From positions 558,001-622,000 of the forward strand of contig NZ_BMLM01000001.1 of assembly GCF_014645235.1 (NCBI RefSeq): a DNA stretch of 64,000 nucleotides, in the 5' to 3' direction. This document shows positions 7,993-17,070 of the stretch, one piece after another (the first letter of the stretch is position 1; every line of letters begins with the position of its first letter). This DNA is from Agrococcus terreus. Its GTDB lineage: Bacteria; Actinomycetota; Actinomycetes; Actinomycetales; Microbacteriaceae. Below the pieces are notes generated by a model. That model was not told where the DNA came from, did not search any database, and saw nothing but the letters and a program-made list of their open reading frames with translations. The position numbers and the translations under genes were made by a program.

Positions 7993-9141
7993 CTAGGCGA
8001 TCTCGGGGCGCTTCTGCCGGAACATGCGGGCGGGCCGGTCCTCGCCGTCCCACACCTGCACGATGCCCCACGCCACGGCGGCGACGGGCACCGAGAGCAC
8101 GGCGCCGACGATGCCACCGAGCACCGTGCCGATCGTGAGCGCGATGAGCACGACGAGGGCGTGCAGCTTGAGGGTGCGTCCCATGACGACGGGCTGCAGG
8201 AAGTTGCCCTCGAGCTGGTTCACGGCAATCACGGCCGCGAGGATGACGAGCGCGACGATCGGCCCGTTGGCGACGAGCGCGACGAGCGTCGCGAGCGCGC
8301 CCGCGAGCGTCGCGCCGACGATCGGGACGAAGGCGAGCAGGAAGACGAGCACGGCGAGCGGCAGTGCGAGCGGCACCTGCGCGAACGCGAGCACGACGCC
8401 GATGCCGACCGCGTCGACGAGCGCCACCGTGGCGGTGCCCCGCACGTAGCCGCCGAGCGTGTCGACGGTCCGGCGGCCGATGCGCGTGCCGCGCTCGTAG
8501 GCCGCGCCCTCGAACGGCCGCAGCAGGAACTCCCAGATGCGCGGCCCGTCCTTGAGGAAGAAGAACAGCACGACGACCATGAGCACGAGGCCCGTGACGA
8601 AGCTCGCAGCGGCGCTCACGCCCGCGACTGCGCCGGACCCGAACTGGGCGCTCGTGAGGAACTCCACGATCGCGTCGCGCGCCTGCTGGATCTGCTCGTC
8701 GGTCGGTGCGAAGGGCAGCGTCGAGACCCATTCGAGCACCCGGTCGAAGCCCTCGGTGGCCTGCTCGGCGAGCTCGCCGAACTGCGAGCGCACGGCGCTG
8801 ACGATGAGCCAGACCACCCCGCCCAGCACGACGACGATGCCGAGCAGCGCGAGCGTCGTGGCGAGCAGGCTCGGCACGCCCTTCGCACGCATCCAGCGCA
8901 TCGCCGGCTCGAAGGCCGAGGCGAGGATGAGCGCGATGGTGACGGGGATGATGACGAGCGAGAGCTGCGTCATCGCGAACACGACCGCGGCGACGGCGAT
9001 GAGGACGATGATGCCCTGCAGGGCGCGCGTCGCGAACCTGCCGAAGCCGTCCTGCCACAGGGAGGCTGCTGCCTCCGACGGCACGGCGGCCGCGGCCGTC
9101 GATCCTGCCTCGCGCCTCGTGGCGCGGCTCCTCCAGAACAT
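7993..9141 (-). CDS. AI-2E family transporter
   Basis: The product has 382 residues and a short charged N terminus, then about eight membrane segments. The central soluble part (about 115-190) and the conserved C-terminal motifs LVFLLAFVPIVGA and NQLEGNFLQPVVMGR are typical of the TqsA/PerM-like AI-2E exporter superfamily. Members export autoinducer-2 or act as sodium/proton antiporters, so the substrate here is open. The ATG at 9141 has the Shine-Dalgarno run AAGGGGG immediately upstream, which rules out the longer frame. The gene diverges from the livK-like gene. Confidence 0.92.
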   Translation of the reverse strand: MFWRSRATRREAGSTAAAAVPSEAAASLWQDGFGRFATRALQGIIVLIAVAAVVFAMTQLSLVIIPVTIALILASAFEPAMRWMRAKGVPSLLATTLALLGIVVVLGGVVWLIVSAVRSQFGELAEQATEGFDRVLEWVSTLPFAPTDEQIQQARDAIVEFLTSAQFGSGAVAGVSAAASFVTGLVLMVVVLFFFLKDGPRIWEFLLRPFEGAAYERGTRIGRRTVDTLGGYVRGTATVALVDAVGIGVVLAFAQVPLALPLAVLVFLLAFVPIVGATLAGALATLVALVANGPIVALVILAAVIAVNQLEGNFLQPVVMGRTLKLHALVVLIALTIGTVLGGIVGAVLSVPVAAVAWGIVQVWDGEDRPARMFRQKRPEIA

Positions 9142-9264
9142 GCGTGCCCCCTTCGTGCGGTCGACGCTATCCGGGGTCGCCTGAACCTCCCGCTGGGTCA
9201 ATCCTGAGCCCGCGGGAGGAGGCCGCTCCGACCGGGCCGGAAGGGTCCGCGCGTGCGCCAAGAC

Positions 9265-9282
9265 CGTTACCAGGACGTAACG
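9265..9282. promoter_or_regulatory. GlnR-like inverted repeat upstream of the substrate-binding protein gene
   Basis: CGTTAC, six bases, GTAACG forms a perfect palindrome about 90 nt before the start codon. It fits one a-b half-site pair of the actinobacterial nitrogen regulator GlnR (GTnAC-N6-GnAAC, 11-bp spacing). Only one pair is seen where strong GlnR sites usually have two or more, so assignment is tentative. Confidence 0.45.
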
Positions 9283-9369
9283 CAAACCTGCGTTCCCACG
9301 AGTGTTCCTCGCCTACTGTGAATGCAACCGTCCGCGCCAGCGGACGAACTCCAGCACATGAGGAGCACC

Positions 9370-10641
9370 ATGCAGTCCTTCCTTCGCACCACGGGCAAGC
9401 CCCGTCGGCTCGCGGCGCTCGGCGCCGCGACCGCCGGCGTGCTGCTGCTCGCCGCCTGCTCCGGCGGCGGCGCGCCCGCACCGTCCGGTTCCGCAGGCCC
9501 CGACGAGGGCGGCGAGGTCGACACCTCGCTCGTCATCGGCTCGATCCTGCCCCAGACCGGCAACCTCGCGTTCCTCGGCCCGCCCGAGTTCGCGGGCGTG
9601 AACCTCGCGGTCGCCGACCTCGAGGCCGCGGGCTACGAGTTCGACGTGACGCACGAGGAGCGCGACTCCGGCGACACCACGACCGACATCGCCACGCAGT
9701 CGGCGGGCGAGCTCATCCAGGCCGGTGCCGATGTCGTCATCGGTGCTGCGTCGTCGGGCGTCTCGTTCACCTTCATCGACCAGCTCGTCGACGCGCAGGT
9801 CGTGCAGATCTCGCCGGCGAACACGTCGCCCGACTTCTCGGACTACGAGGACGACGGGTTCTACTGGCGCACCGCGCCGTCGGACGTGCTGCAGGGCCGC
9901 GTGCTCGGCAACCTCATGGTCTCGGACGGCGCCGCGAGCGTGGGCTTCATCACGCTCAACGACCCGTACGGCACGGGCCTGCAGTCGAACGCCCAGGCGG
10001 CGGTCGAGGCGGCCGGCGGCGAGGTCGTCGCCAACGAGCTGTACAACCCGGGCGACACGAACTTCCAGACCGTCGTCCAGACGGTCGTCAACGCGCAGCC
10101 CGACGCGATCGCGATCATCGCCTTCGCCGAGACGGCGCAGATCGTGCCGGAGCTCGTGACGAACGGGTTCCCGTCCGCCGGCATGTACTTCGTCGACGGC
10201 AACCTCTCGAACTCGTACGAGTTCGCGGAGGGCACGCTCGAGGGCGCCAAGGGCACGCTGCCCGGCAACCCGGCCGACGACACCTTCCAGGACCGCCTGC
10301 TCGAGATCGACCCGTCGCTGACCGACTTCTCGTACGGCCCCGAGTCGTACGACGCGGTCATCCTCGCTGCGCTCGCCGCGGCGCAGGGCGGCTCGGCCGA
10401 CTCGATCACCATCCGCGACAACCTGCAGTCGGTCTCCGAGGGCGGCACCGAGTGCACCGAGGTGGCGGAGTGCCTGCAGCTCATCGCCGATGGCGAGGAC
10501 ATCGACTACAACGGTCCGTCCGGCCCCATCACTTTCGACGAGAACGGCGACCCGACCGAGGCGTACATCGGCATCTACCAGTACGGTGCCGACAACCAGT
10601 ACACCTTCCTCAACGCGGAGTTCGGCTCGCTCAACGAGTGA
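9370..10641 (+). CDS. Branched-chain amino acid-type ABC transporter substrate-binding lipoprotein
   Basis: The product has 423 residues. It starts with a lipoprotein signal peptide ending in LLLAACSGGG, so Cys near residue 31 should be lipidated and the protein anchored outside the membrane. The mature part is a periplasmic-binding-protein type I fold (LIGSILPQTGNLAFLGPPEF; AASSGVSFTF; GPESYDAVILAALAA). It is the likely receptor for the livFGMH-type genes on the opposite strand. The ATG at 9370 was preferred to one at 9322 because GAGGAGC precedes it and it gives a normal signal peptide. Substrates of this family include Leu/Ile/Val, urea and amides. Confidence 0.92.
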   Translation: MQSFLRTTGKPRRLAALGAATAGVLLLAACSGGGAPAPSGSAGPDEGGEVDTSLVIGSILPQTGNLAFLGPPEFAGVNLAVADLEAAGYEFDVTHEERDSGDTTTDIATQSAGELIQAGADVVIGAASSGVSFTFIDQLVDAQVVQISPANTSPDFSDYEDDGFYWRTAPSDVLQGRVLGNLMVSDGAASVGFITLNDPYGTGLQSNAQAAVEAAGGEVVANELYNPGDTNFQTVVQTVVNAQPDAIAIIAFAETAQIVPELVTNGFPSAGMYFVDGNLSNSYEFAEGTLEGAKGTLPGNPADDTFQDRLLEIDPSLTDFSYGPESYDAVILAALAAAQGGSADSITIRDNLQSVSEGGTECTEVAECLQLIADGEDIDYNGPSGPITFDENGDPTEAYIGIYQYGADNQYTFLNAEFGSLNE

Positions 10642-10653
10642 TCTGACCTGCAC

Positions 10654-10690
10654 CACGAGAGGGCCCCGCTCCGGCGGGGCCCTCTTCGTG
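10654..10690 (+). terminator. Terminator after the substrate-binding protein gene
   Basis: Stem AGGGCCCCGC/GCGGGGCCCT with a TCCG loop, extended by CACGA/TCGTG, begins 13 nt after the stop. It is followed by a GC-rich stretch without a T-run. Confidence 0.85.
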
Positions 10691-10772
10691 CGTGCGCCGT
10701 CGGTCGCTCCTCCGCTGGATGCCCTTCCGCACCGCTGACCGCCCCCAGCGGTCGCCGTACCGCTGTTCGTCT

Positions 10773-10874
10773 CGCTGGTCGAGGAGCTGCCGGCCGCGTC
10801 TCGAGACCACCTGCGCCTCTCCGCTGGTCGAGGAGCTGCCGGCGCTGCCGGCCGCGTCTCGAGACCACCTGCGC
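10773..10874. repeat. Two direct copies of an intergenic CGCTGGTCGAGGAG...GAGACC repeat
   Basis: Copies lie at 10773-10816 and 10822-10874. Each runs from CGCTGGTCGAGGAGCTGCCG to TCTCGAGACCACCTGCGC, and the second has an internal 9-bp duplication. The family recurs at 38355-38517 and 45093-45254. The whole 10642-10981 gap between the convergent genes holds only the flanking terminators and this repeat; I see no gene in it. Confidence 0.85.
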
Positions 10875-10938
10875 GGCGAGGTCTTCGCGGAGCTGCGGCT
10901 TCGCTCAGCCGGCGGAGCGCAGGGCGGCCGCACACGCA

Positions 10939-10968
10939 GGAGGGGCCTCGCCGCGGCGAGGCCCCTCC
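10939..10968 (-). terminator. Terminator of the liv operon
   Basis: A contiguous 30-nt palindrome (15-bp arms starting GGAGGGGCCTCGCC) lies 13 nt beyond the livF stop on the minus strand. Confidence 0.85.
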
Positions 10969-10981
10969 GTGCGATCCGAGG

Positions 10982-11761
10982 TCAGGCGTTCGGGTCGACC
11001 ACCGGATGCGAGGTCGTCCTCGCCTTCTCCTCGACGTCGGTCGCGAGCGTGCCGAGGTACAGCTGGATGACCTTCGGGTCGTTGAGCATCTCGCGGCCCG
11101 TGCCCGTGTACGCATCCTTGCCCTGGTCGAGCACGTACGCGCGGTGCGCGATCTGCAGGCAGCGGCGCGCGTTCTGCTCGACCATGACGATCGTGACGCC
11201 GTGGCTGTTGATCTCGGCGACCCGCAGGAACGTCTCGTCCTGGCGCACCGGCGAGAGACCGGCGCTCGGCTCGTCGAGCAGCAGCACCGCCGGGTCCATC
11301 ATGAGCGCGCGGCCCATCGCGACCATCTGGCGCTCGCCGCCCGAGAGGCTGCCGGCGCGCTGGCGGCGCCGCTTCACGAGCTCGGGGAAGAGGCCGCCGA
11401 CGAACTCGAAGCGCTCCTTGAACACCTTCGGCTGCTGGAACAGGCCCATCTCGAGGTTCTCCTCGATGGTGAGCGAGGGGAACACGTTGTTGTTCTGCGG
11501 CACCATGCCGACGCCCTTGCCGACGAGCTTGTCGGCCTTCAGGCCGGTGATGTCGTCGCCGTTCAGCACGACGCTGCCGCCGCGGATGCTCACCTGCCCG
11601 AAGACGGCCTTGAGGAGCGTCGACTTGCCGGCGCCGTTCGGGCCGATGATGCCGATGAGGTCGCCCTGGTTGGCCACGATCGAGCAGCCGTTGAGGATGT
11701 TCACGCCCGGCAGGTAGCCGGCCACGAGGTCCTTCGTCTCGAGGACGGGGGTGGGGGTCAT
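10982..11761 (-). CDS. livF: Branched-chain amino acid-type ABC transporter ATPase LivF
   Basis: This is a cytoplasmic ATP-binding subunit of 259 residues. It has Walker A GPNGAGKST, the signature LSGGERQ, Walker B LLLDEPSAGL and the switch histidine region MVEQNARRCL, where asparagine follows Gln as usual in LivF. The short C-terminal tail after YLGTLA is charged. The ATG overlaps the livG stop (ATGA), so it is translated with LivG as the second ATPase of the transporter. It is the last gene of the operon, before a strong terminator. Confidence 0.95.
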   Translation of the reverse strand: MTPTPVLETKDLVAGYLPGVNILNGCSIVANQGDLIGIIGPNGAGKSTLLKAVFGQVSIRGGSVVLNGDDITGLKADKLVGKGVGMVPQNNNVFPSLTIEENLEMGLFQQPKVFKERFEFVGGLFPELVKRRRQRAGSLSGGERQMVAMGRALMMDPAVLLLDEPSAGLSPVRQDETFLRVAEINSHGVTIVMVEQNARRCLQIAHRAYVLDQGKDAYTGTGREMLNDPKVIQLYLGTLATDVEEKARTTSHPVVDPNA

Positions 11762-12777
11762 CGCTGCTCCTCCTCGGGGCGCTGCTCGGGCGCGGCCTCG
11801 GCCGCGGGCGCCTCGGGCTCGGGCGTCGCGGCCGGCTCGTCGCCCGCCTCGATGCCGTCGGCCTCGAGCTCCGCGTCGCGCTCGGCGTCGGCCTCCTCGT
11901 GGATCTGGGCGACCTGCTGGTTGGTGAGCGTGCCGAGGTCGGTGTCGTGGTGGGCGCCCAGGTAGGCGTCGACGACGGCCTGGTCCTGCATGATCGTCTC
12001 GGGCGGGCCCTCGGCGACGACCTTGCCCTCGGCCATCACGATGACCCAGTCGGAGATGTGCCGCACCATGTGCATGTCGTGCTCGACGAAGAGCACGGTC
12101 ATGCCGTCGTCCTTGAGCCCCTTCACGTGGTCGAGCAGCGACTGCGTGAGCGCTGGGTTCACGCCGGCCATCGGCTCGTCGAGCATGACGAGCGTCGGCT
12201 CGCTCATGAGCGCCCGGGCCATCTCGAGCAGCTTGCGTTGGCCGCCCGAGAGCGACGCCGCGTAGTCCTCGCGCTTCGCGTCGAGCTTGAAGCGCGCGAG
12301 CAGCTGGTCGGCGCGCTCGACGTTGGCAGCCTCCTGCGCCTTCCACAGCGGCTTCAGCAGCGCCGCGAACAGCCCTTCGCCGCGCTGGTCGCGCGCGCCG
12401 AGCAGCATGTTCTGCAGCACCGTGAGGCGGCCGAGCGACTTCGTCAGCTGGAACGTGCGCACCATGCCCTTGCGCGCGACCTTGTGGCTGGGCACTCGGG
12501 CGAGCGACGAGCCCTCGAACGACCACTGGCCCTGGTTGGGCCGGTCGAAGCCGGTGAGCAGGTTGAAGAAGGTCGTCTTGCCGGCGCCGTTCGGCCCGAT
12601 GAGGGCCGTGATGTGCCCGCGCGGGATCTCGACGTGGGCGACGTCGACGGCCGTGAGGCCGCCGAACTGGCGCACGACGCCGTCGGCGACGACGATCGGG
12701 TCGACCTTCTTGCAGCCCGGTCCGACCTCGCCGTCGACGAGGGGATGGGTCCTGGGAGTCGTGGTCGTGTCAGACAT
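11758..12777 (-). CDS. livG: Branched-chain amino acid-type ABC transporter ATPase LivG with acidic tail
   Basis: The product has 339 residues, about 80 longer than typical LivG. Walker A is GPNGAGKTT, the signature is LSGGQRKL, and Walker B is LVMLDEPMAGVNP. The C-terminal ~60 residues are rich in Glu, Ala and Pro and have no recognised fold. The N terminus also carries a ~25-residue extension before the domain. The start overlaps the end of livM by 8 nt and its stop overlaps the livF start. LivG and LivF together power the LivH-LivM permease. Confidence 0.95.
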   Translation of the reverse strand: MSDTTTTPRTHPLVDGEVGPGCKKVDPIVVADGVVRQFGGLTAVDVAHVEIPRGHITALIGPNGAGKTTFFNLLTGFDRPNQGQWSFEGSSLARVPSHKVARKGMVRTFQLTKSLGRLTVLQNMLLGARDQRGEGLFAALLKPLWKAQEAANVERADQLLARFKLDAKREDYAASLSGGQRKLLEMARALMSEPTLVMLDEPMAGVNPALTQSLLDHVKGLKDDGMTVLFVEHDMHMVRHISDWVIVMAEGKVVAEGPPETIMQDQAVVDAYLGAHHDTDLGTLTNQQVAQIHEEADAERDAELEADGIEAGDEPAATPEPEAPAAEAAPEQRPEEEQR

Positions 12778-13786
12778 TGAACGACAGCTCCTTCTTGTTG
12801 CCGAGGATTCCCTGTGGTCGGAAGACCACCAGCGCCATGAGCGCGAGGCCGACGAGCACGAAGCGCAGCTGGCCGGCCTGCGAGCCGGTCATGGCGCCGA
12901 AGATGCCGAGGCCGTGCAGGAGGTTGATGAGGCCGCCGGTGAACGACAGCAGCACCCAGAAGAGGATCGAGCCGAGCAGCGGGCCGAGGACCGTGGCCGC
13001 GCCGCCGAGCAGCAGCGCCGTCCAGATGTAGAAGGTCATCGTCGTCGCGAAGTTGTCCGGCTGGACCGCCCTGGGGAGGATGAACATCACGCCGGCCAGG
13101 GCGCCCATCGTGCCGCCGAGCACGAGCGCCTGCATCTTGTAGCCGTAGACGTTCTTGCCGAGCGAGCGCACGGCGTCCTCGTCCTCGCGGATGCCCTTGA
13201 TGACGCGGCCCCACGGGCTGCGCATGAGCAGCCAGACGAGGATGAGCGCGACGATGACGAGGCTCCAGGCGATGATGCGCACCCAGGTGTCGTAGGCGGT
13301 GGCCGTCCACGGCCCGAACCCGTAGGTCGTGCCGGTGAGCGGGTTCATCGCGTCGATGTCGCCCTTGTAGTCCTGGCCGCGGAGGCCCTGCGAGCCTCCG
13401 GTGACGGCCGTGAGGTCCTGCGTGCGCACGGTGAACCGGATGATCTCCGCCGCCGCGATCGTGACGATCGCGAGGTAGTCGCCGCGCAGGCGCAGGGTCG
13501 GGATGCCGAGGATGAGCGCGAAGATCACCGCGGCGACGATCGCGACGAGGATCGCCGCGATGAAGGACAGCCACGAGGGCCAGCCGAGCGTCGCCGTCGG
13601 GTCGACCATCATCGTGAAGATCGCGAACGCGTACGCGCCGATCGCCATGAAGCCGGCCTGGCCGAAGTTCAGCAGGCCCGAGTAGCCGAAGTGGATGTTC
13701 AGGCCGATCGTGGCGAGCGCGAAGGCCGCCGTCGTCGGCGAGAGGATCTCGCCGGCTGCGGTGTTGAGGATGGAGAGGAAGTCCAT
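12770..13786 (-). CDS. livM: Branched-chain amino acid-type ABC transporter permease LivM
   Basis: This is a 338-residue membrane permease subunit with about eight to nine hydrophobic segments. LNIHFGYSGLLNFGQAGFMA near residue 30 and LRGDYLAIVTIAAAEIIR near residue 95 are the characteristic LivM motifs. The coupling-helix region GIREDEDAVRSLGKN contacts the ATPases. The end NLLHG...RPQGILG is normal. The ATG overlaps the livH stop (TGATG), indicating coupled translation. Confidence 0.95.
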   Translation of the reverse strand: MDFLSILNTAAGEILSPTTAAFALATIGLNIHFGYSGLLNFGQAGFMAIGAYAFAIFTMMVDPTATLGWPSWLSFIAAILVAIVAAVIFALILGIPTLRLRGDYLAIVTIAAAEIIRFTVRTQDLTAVTGGSQGLRGQDYKGDIDAMNPLTGTTYGFGPWTATAYDTWVRIIAWSLVIVALILVWLLMRSPWGRVIKGIREDEDAVRSLGKNVYGYKMQALVLGGTMGALAGVMFILPRAVQPDNFATTMTFYIWTALLLGGAATVLGPLLGSILFWVLLSFTGGLINLLHGLGIFGAMTGSQAGQLRFVLVGLALMALVVFRPQGILGNKKELSFNV

Positions 13787-15225
13787 CAGCCGATCCTTTC
13801 CCGACGACCGAGGATGCCCTGGGGACGCACCAGGAGCACGAGGATGAGCACCAGCAGGGCCACCGCGTAGCGGAGGTCGGGTGCGATGAACAGGGTCGCG
13901 AGCTCGGTGACGAGGCCGATGACCAGGGCGCCGACGAGCGCGCCGAACGCGCTGCCGAGGCCGCCGAGGGTCACGCCCGCGAAGAGCAGCAGCAGGATCG
14001 TGAAGCCCACGTCCCACTTGATGTTCGCGCCGATGAAGTACGTGTAGAGGATGCCGGCGAGGCCAGTGAGCACGCCCGCGAGGACCCACACGATCCGGAT
14101 CACGCGGTCGACGTCGATGCCGGATGCCGCGGCGAGGCTCGCGTTGTCGCTCACCGCGCGCGTGGCCTTGCCGATGCGGGTGCGCGTGAGGAACAGGCCG
14201 ACGCCCAGCAGCACGACCACCGAGACGGCCATGCCGACGACGTTCGACATGGTCATGTTGACCGGGCCGACCTGCACGACGATGCCGCGGTCGACGCGGA
14301 GCTGCTCCGTGCCGCCGCCGATGAGGAACTGGTAGAAGTACCGCAGCGCGATCGAGAGGCCGATCGTCACGATGAGCACCTGCACGAGGCCCACGCGCCG
14401 CCTGCGCAGCGGACGGAAGATCGCCGCGTCGTGGAACCATCCGAACGCGGCGGCCGCGACGAGCGTGAGCACCACCGAGATCCAGACCGGGAGCCCCACG
14501 AGGGTGGTCGCCGCGTAGAACGCGATGCCGCCGAAGGTGAGCATCTCGCCGTGCGCGAAGTTGTTGACGCCCGTGGTGCCGAAGATGAGGGTGATGCCGA
14601 TCGCGGCGAGCGCGAGGAGCAGGCCGAAGCTGACGCCGGAGATGATGCGCGCGAGCAGCTTGGAGCCGAAGTCGTTCGACGCGGCGCCCGTGGAGGCCTC
14701 GCCGCTGCCGGCGTCGCCGCCGGGGTCGGAGCTGCCGGTGCCGCCGGTGCCGCCCTCGCCGCCCGTGCCCGTGTTGCCGCCGGTGCCGCCCGACGGCGTC
14801 GGCGCGGAGCCGCCGCCCGTCGGCTCGCCGAGCGGGAAGAGCACGCCGTTCGCCGAGGACGAGGCCGTGAGCTCGCGGCTCTCGAAGGAGGGGTCGCGGA
14901 GCGTGACGCCCTCGGGGAGGGTCGACGGGTCGATCGAGACCGTGTACGTGCCCTGCTCCTGGAGGCCCACGAGCCAGCGCCCGTCGGCGCCGGTGGCGAC
15001 CGTCTCGTCGACGCCGTTGCCGCTGACGGTGATCTCCACCCCCTCGAGCGGCGTCTGGCCGTCGCGGACGATGCCGTTGAAGTTGTACGGCGCGGGCTGG
15101 CCGGTCTCGGCCAGGGGGGCCGCGGCTGCTGCGGTGGCACCGCCTGCCGCCATGGCCATGACGGCCAGGGCGACGGCGATCGCTCGCCGCAGCCCGCTCC
15201 GTCGCGGTCTGCTGGACGTCTTCAC
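13786..15225 (-). CDS. livH: LivH-type permease with secreted carboxypeptidase-regulatory-like domain
   Basis: The product has 479 residues, against roughly 290-300 for ordinary LivH. Residues 1-37 look like a cleavable signal peptide ending in ATAAAAAP. Residues about 45-140 form a beta-sandwich of the carboxypeptidase-regulatory or Cna-B type (FNGIVRDGQTPLEGVEITVS; GADGRWLVGL; GTYTVSID). A Gly/Thr/Ser linker with GGTGG repeats follows, then the permease (GVNNFAHGEML; GKATRAVSDN; GGLGSAFGALVGAL). The extra domain should face outside, near the binding lipoprotein. The GTG at 15225 has GGAGG six bases upstream and is the first gene of the operon. Confidence 0.93.
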   Translation of the reverse strand: MKTSSRPRRSGLRRAIAVALAVMAMAAGGATAAAAAPLAETGQPAPYNFNGIVRDGQTPLEGVEITVSGNGVDETVATGADGRWLVGLQEQGTYTVSIDPSTLPEGVTLRDPSFESRELTASSSANGVLFPLGEPTGGGSAPTPSGGTGGNTGTGGEGGTGGTGSSDPGGDAGSGEASTGAASNDFGSKLLARIISGVSFGLLLALAAIGITLIFGTTGVNNFAHGEMLTFGGIAFYAATTLVGLPVWISVVLTLVAAAAFGWFHDAAIFRPLRRRRVGLVQVLIVTIGLSIALRYFYQFLIGGGTEQLRVDRGIVVQVGPVNMTMSNVVGMAVSVVVLLGVGLFLTRTRIGKATRAVSDNASLAAASGIDVDRVIRIVWVLAGVLTGLAGILYTYFIGANIKWDVGFTILLLLFAGVTLGGLGSAFGALVGALVIGLVTELATLFIAPDLRYAVALLVLILVLLVRPQGILGRRERIG

Positions 15226-15306
15226 GTGTCCTCCATGCTGTGGGGCTGCGGCGCACAAGGGAATGCGGCTCGCACGATGCCCGTTACATCGGTGGTGACA
15301 CAGTAG

Positions 15307-16911
<1,605 letters not shown>

Positions 16912-16941
16912 CCCGGCCGCCTCGCGAGAGGTACGCATCAC

Positions 16942-17009
16942 CGACAGGTGCCCCGCTGGACGGCGGGTGCTGGTCCACCAGCACCCCTCGTCCCGCGGGG
17001 CACCTGTCG
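16942..17009. repeat. 68-bp nested palindrome upstream of AbiEi/DUF559-like gene (element A)
   Basis: Outer arms CGACAGGTGCCCCGC (16942-16956) and GCGGGGCACCTGTCG (16995-17009) match perfectly. Inner arms GGGTGCTGGT (16965-16974) and ACCAGCACCC (16977-16986) enclose two bases. The intervening 8-nt stretches also partly pair, so the whole can fold as one long hairpin. It lies 31 nt after guaB and 61 nt before the next start codon. It may terminate guaB, but it is far longer than a terminator needs to be. Confidence 0.9.
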
Positions 17010-17070
17010 TTCTCCACACCACGGTCGGACGGGTGCATCAGCGACGCTCGGCGCCTGGCACGGTGCGCGC

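Noticed and set aside
10642-10981. Short open frames in the 340-nt gap between livK-type and livF genes
   Set aside because: All are low-complexity and fall on the terminators and direct repeats; no conserved motif or start signal is visible.
15287-15303. GTTAC...GTGAC upstream of livH as a GlnR site
   Set aside because: The spacer is 7 nt rather than 6 and the second half-site deviates, so it is only mentioned as a weak word.
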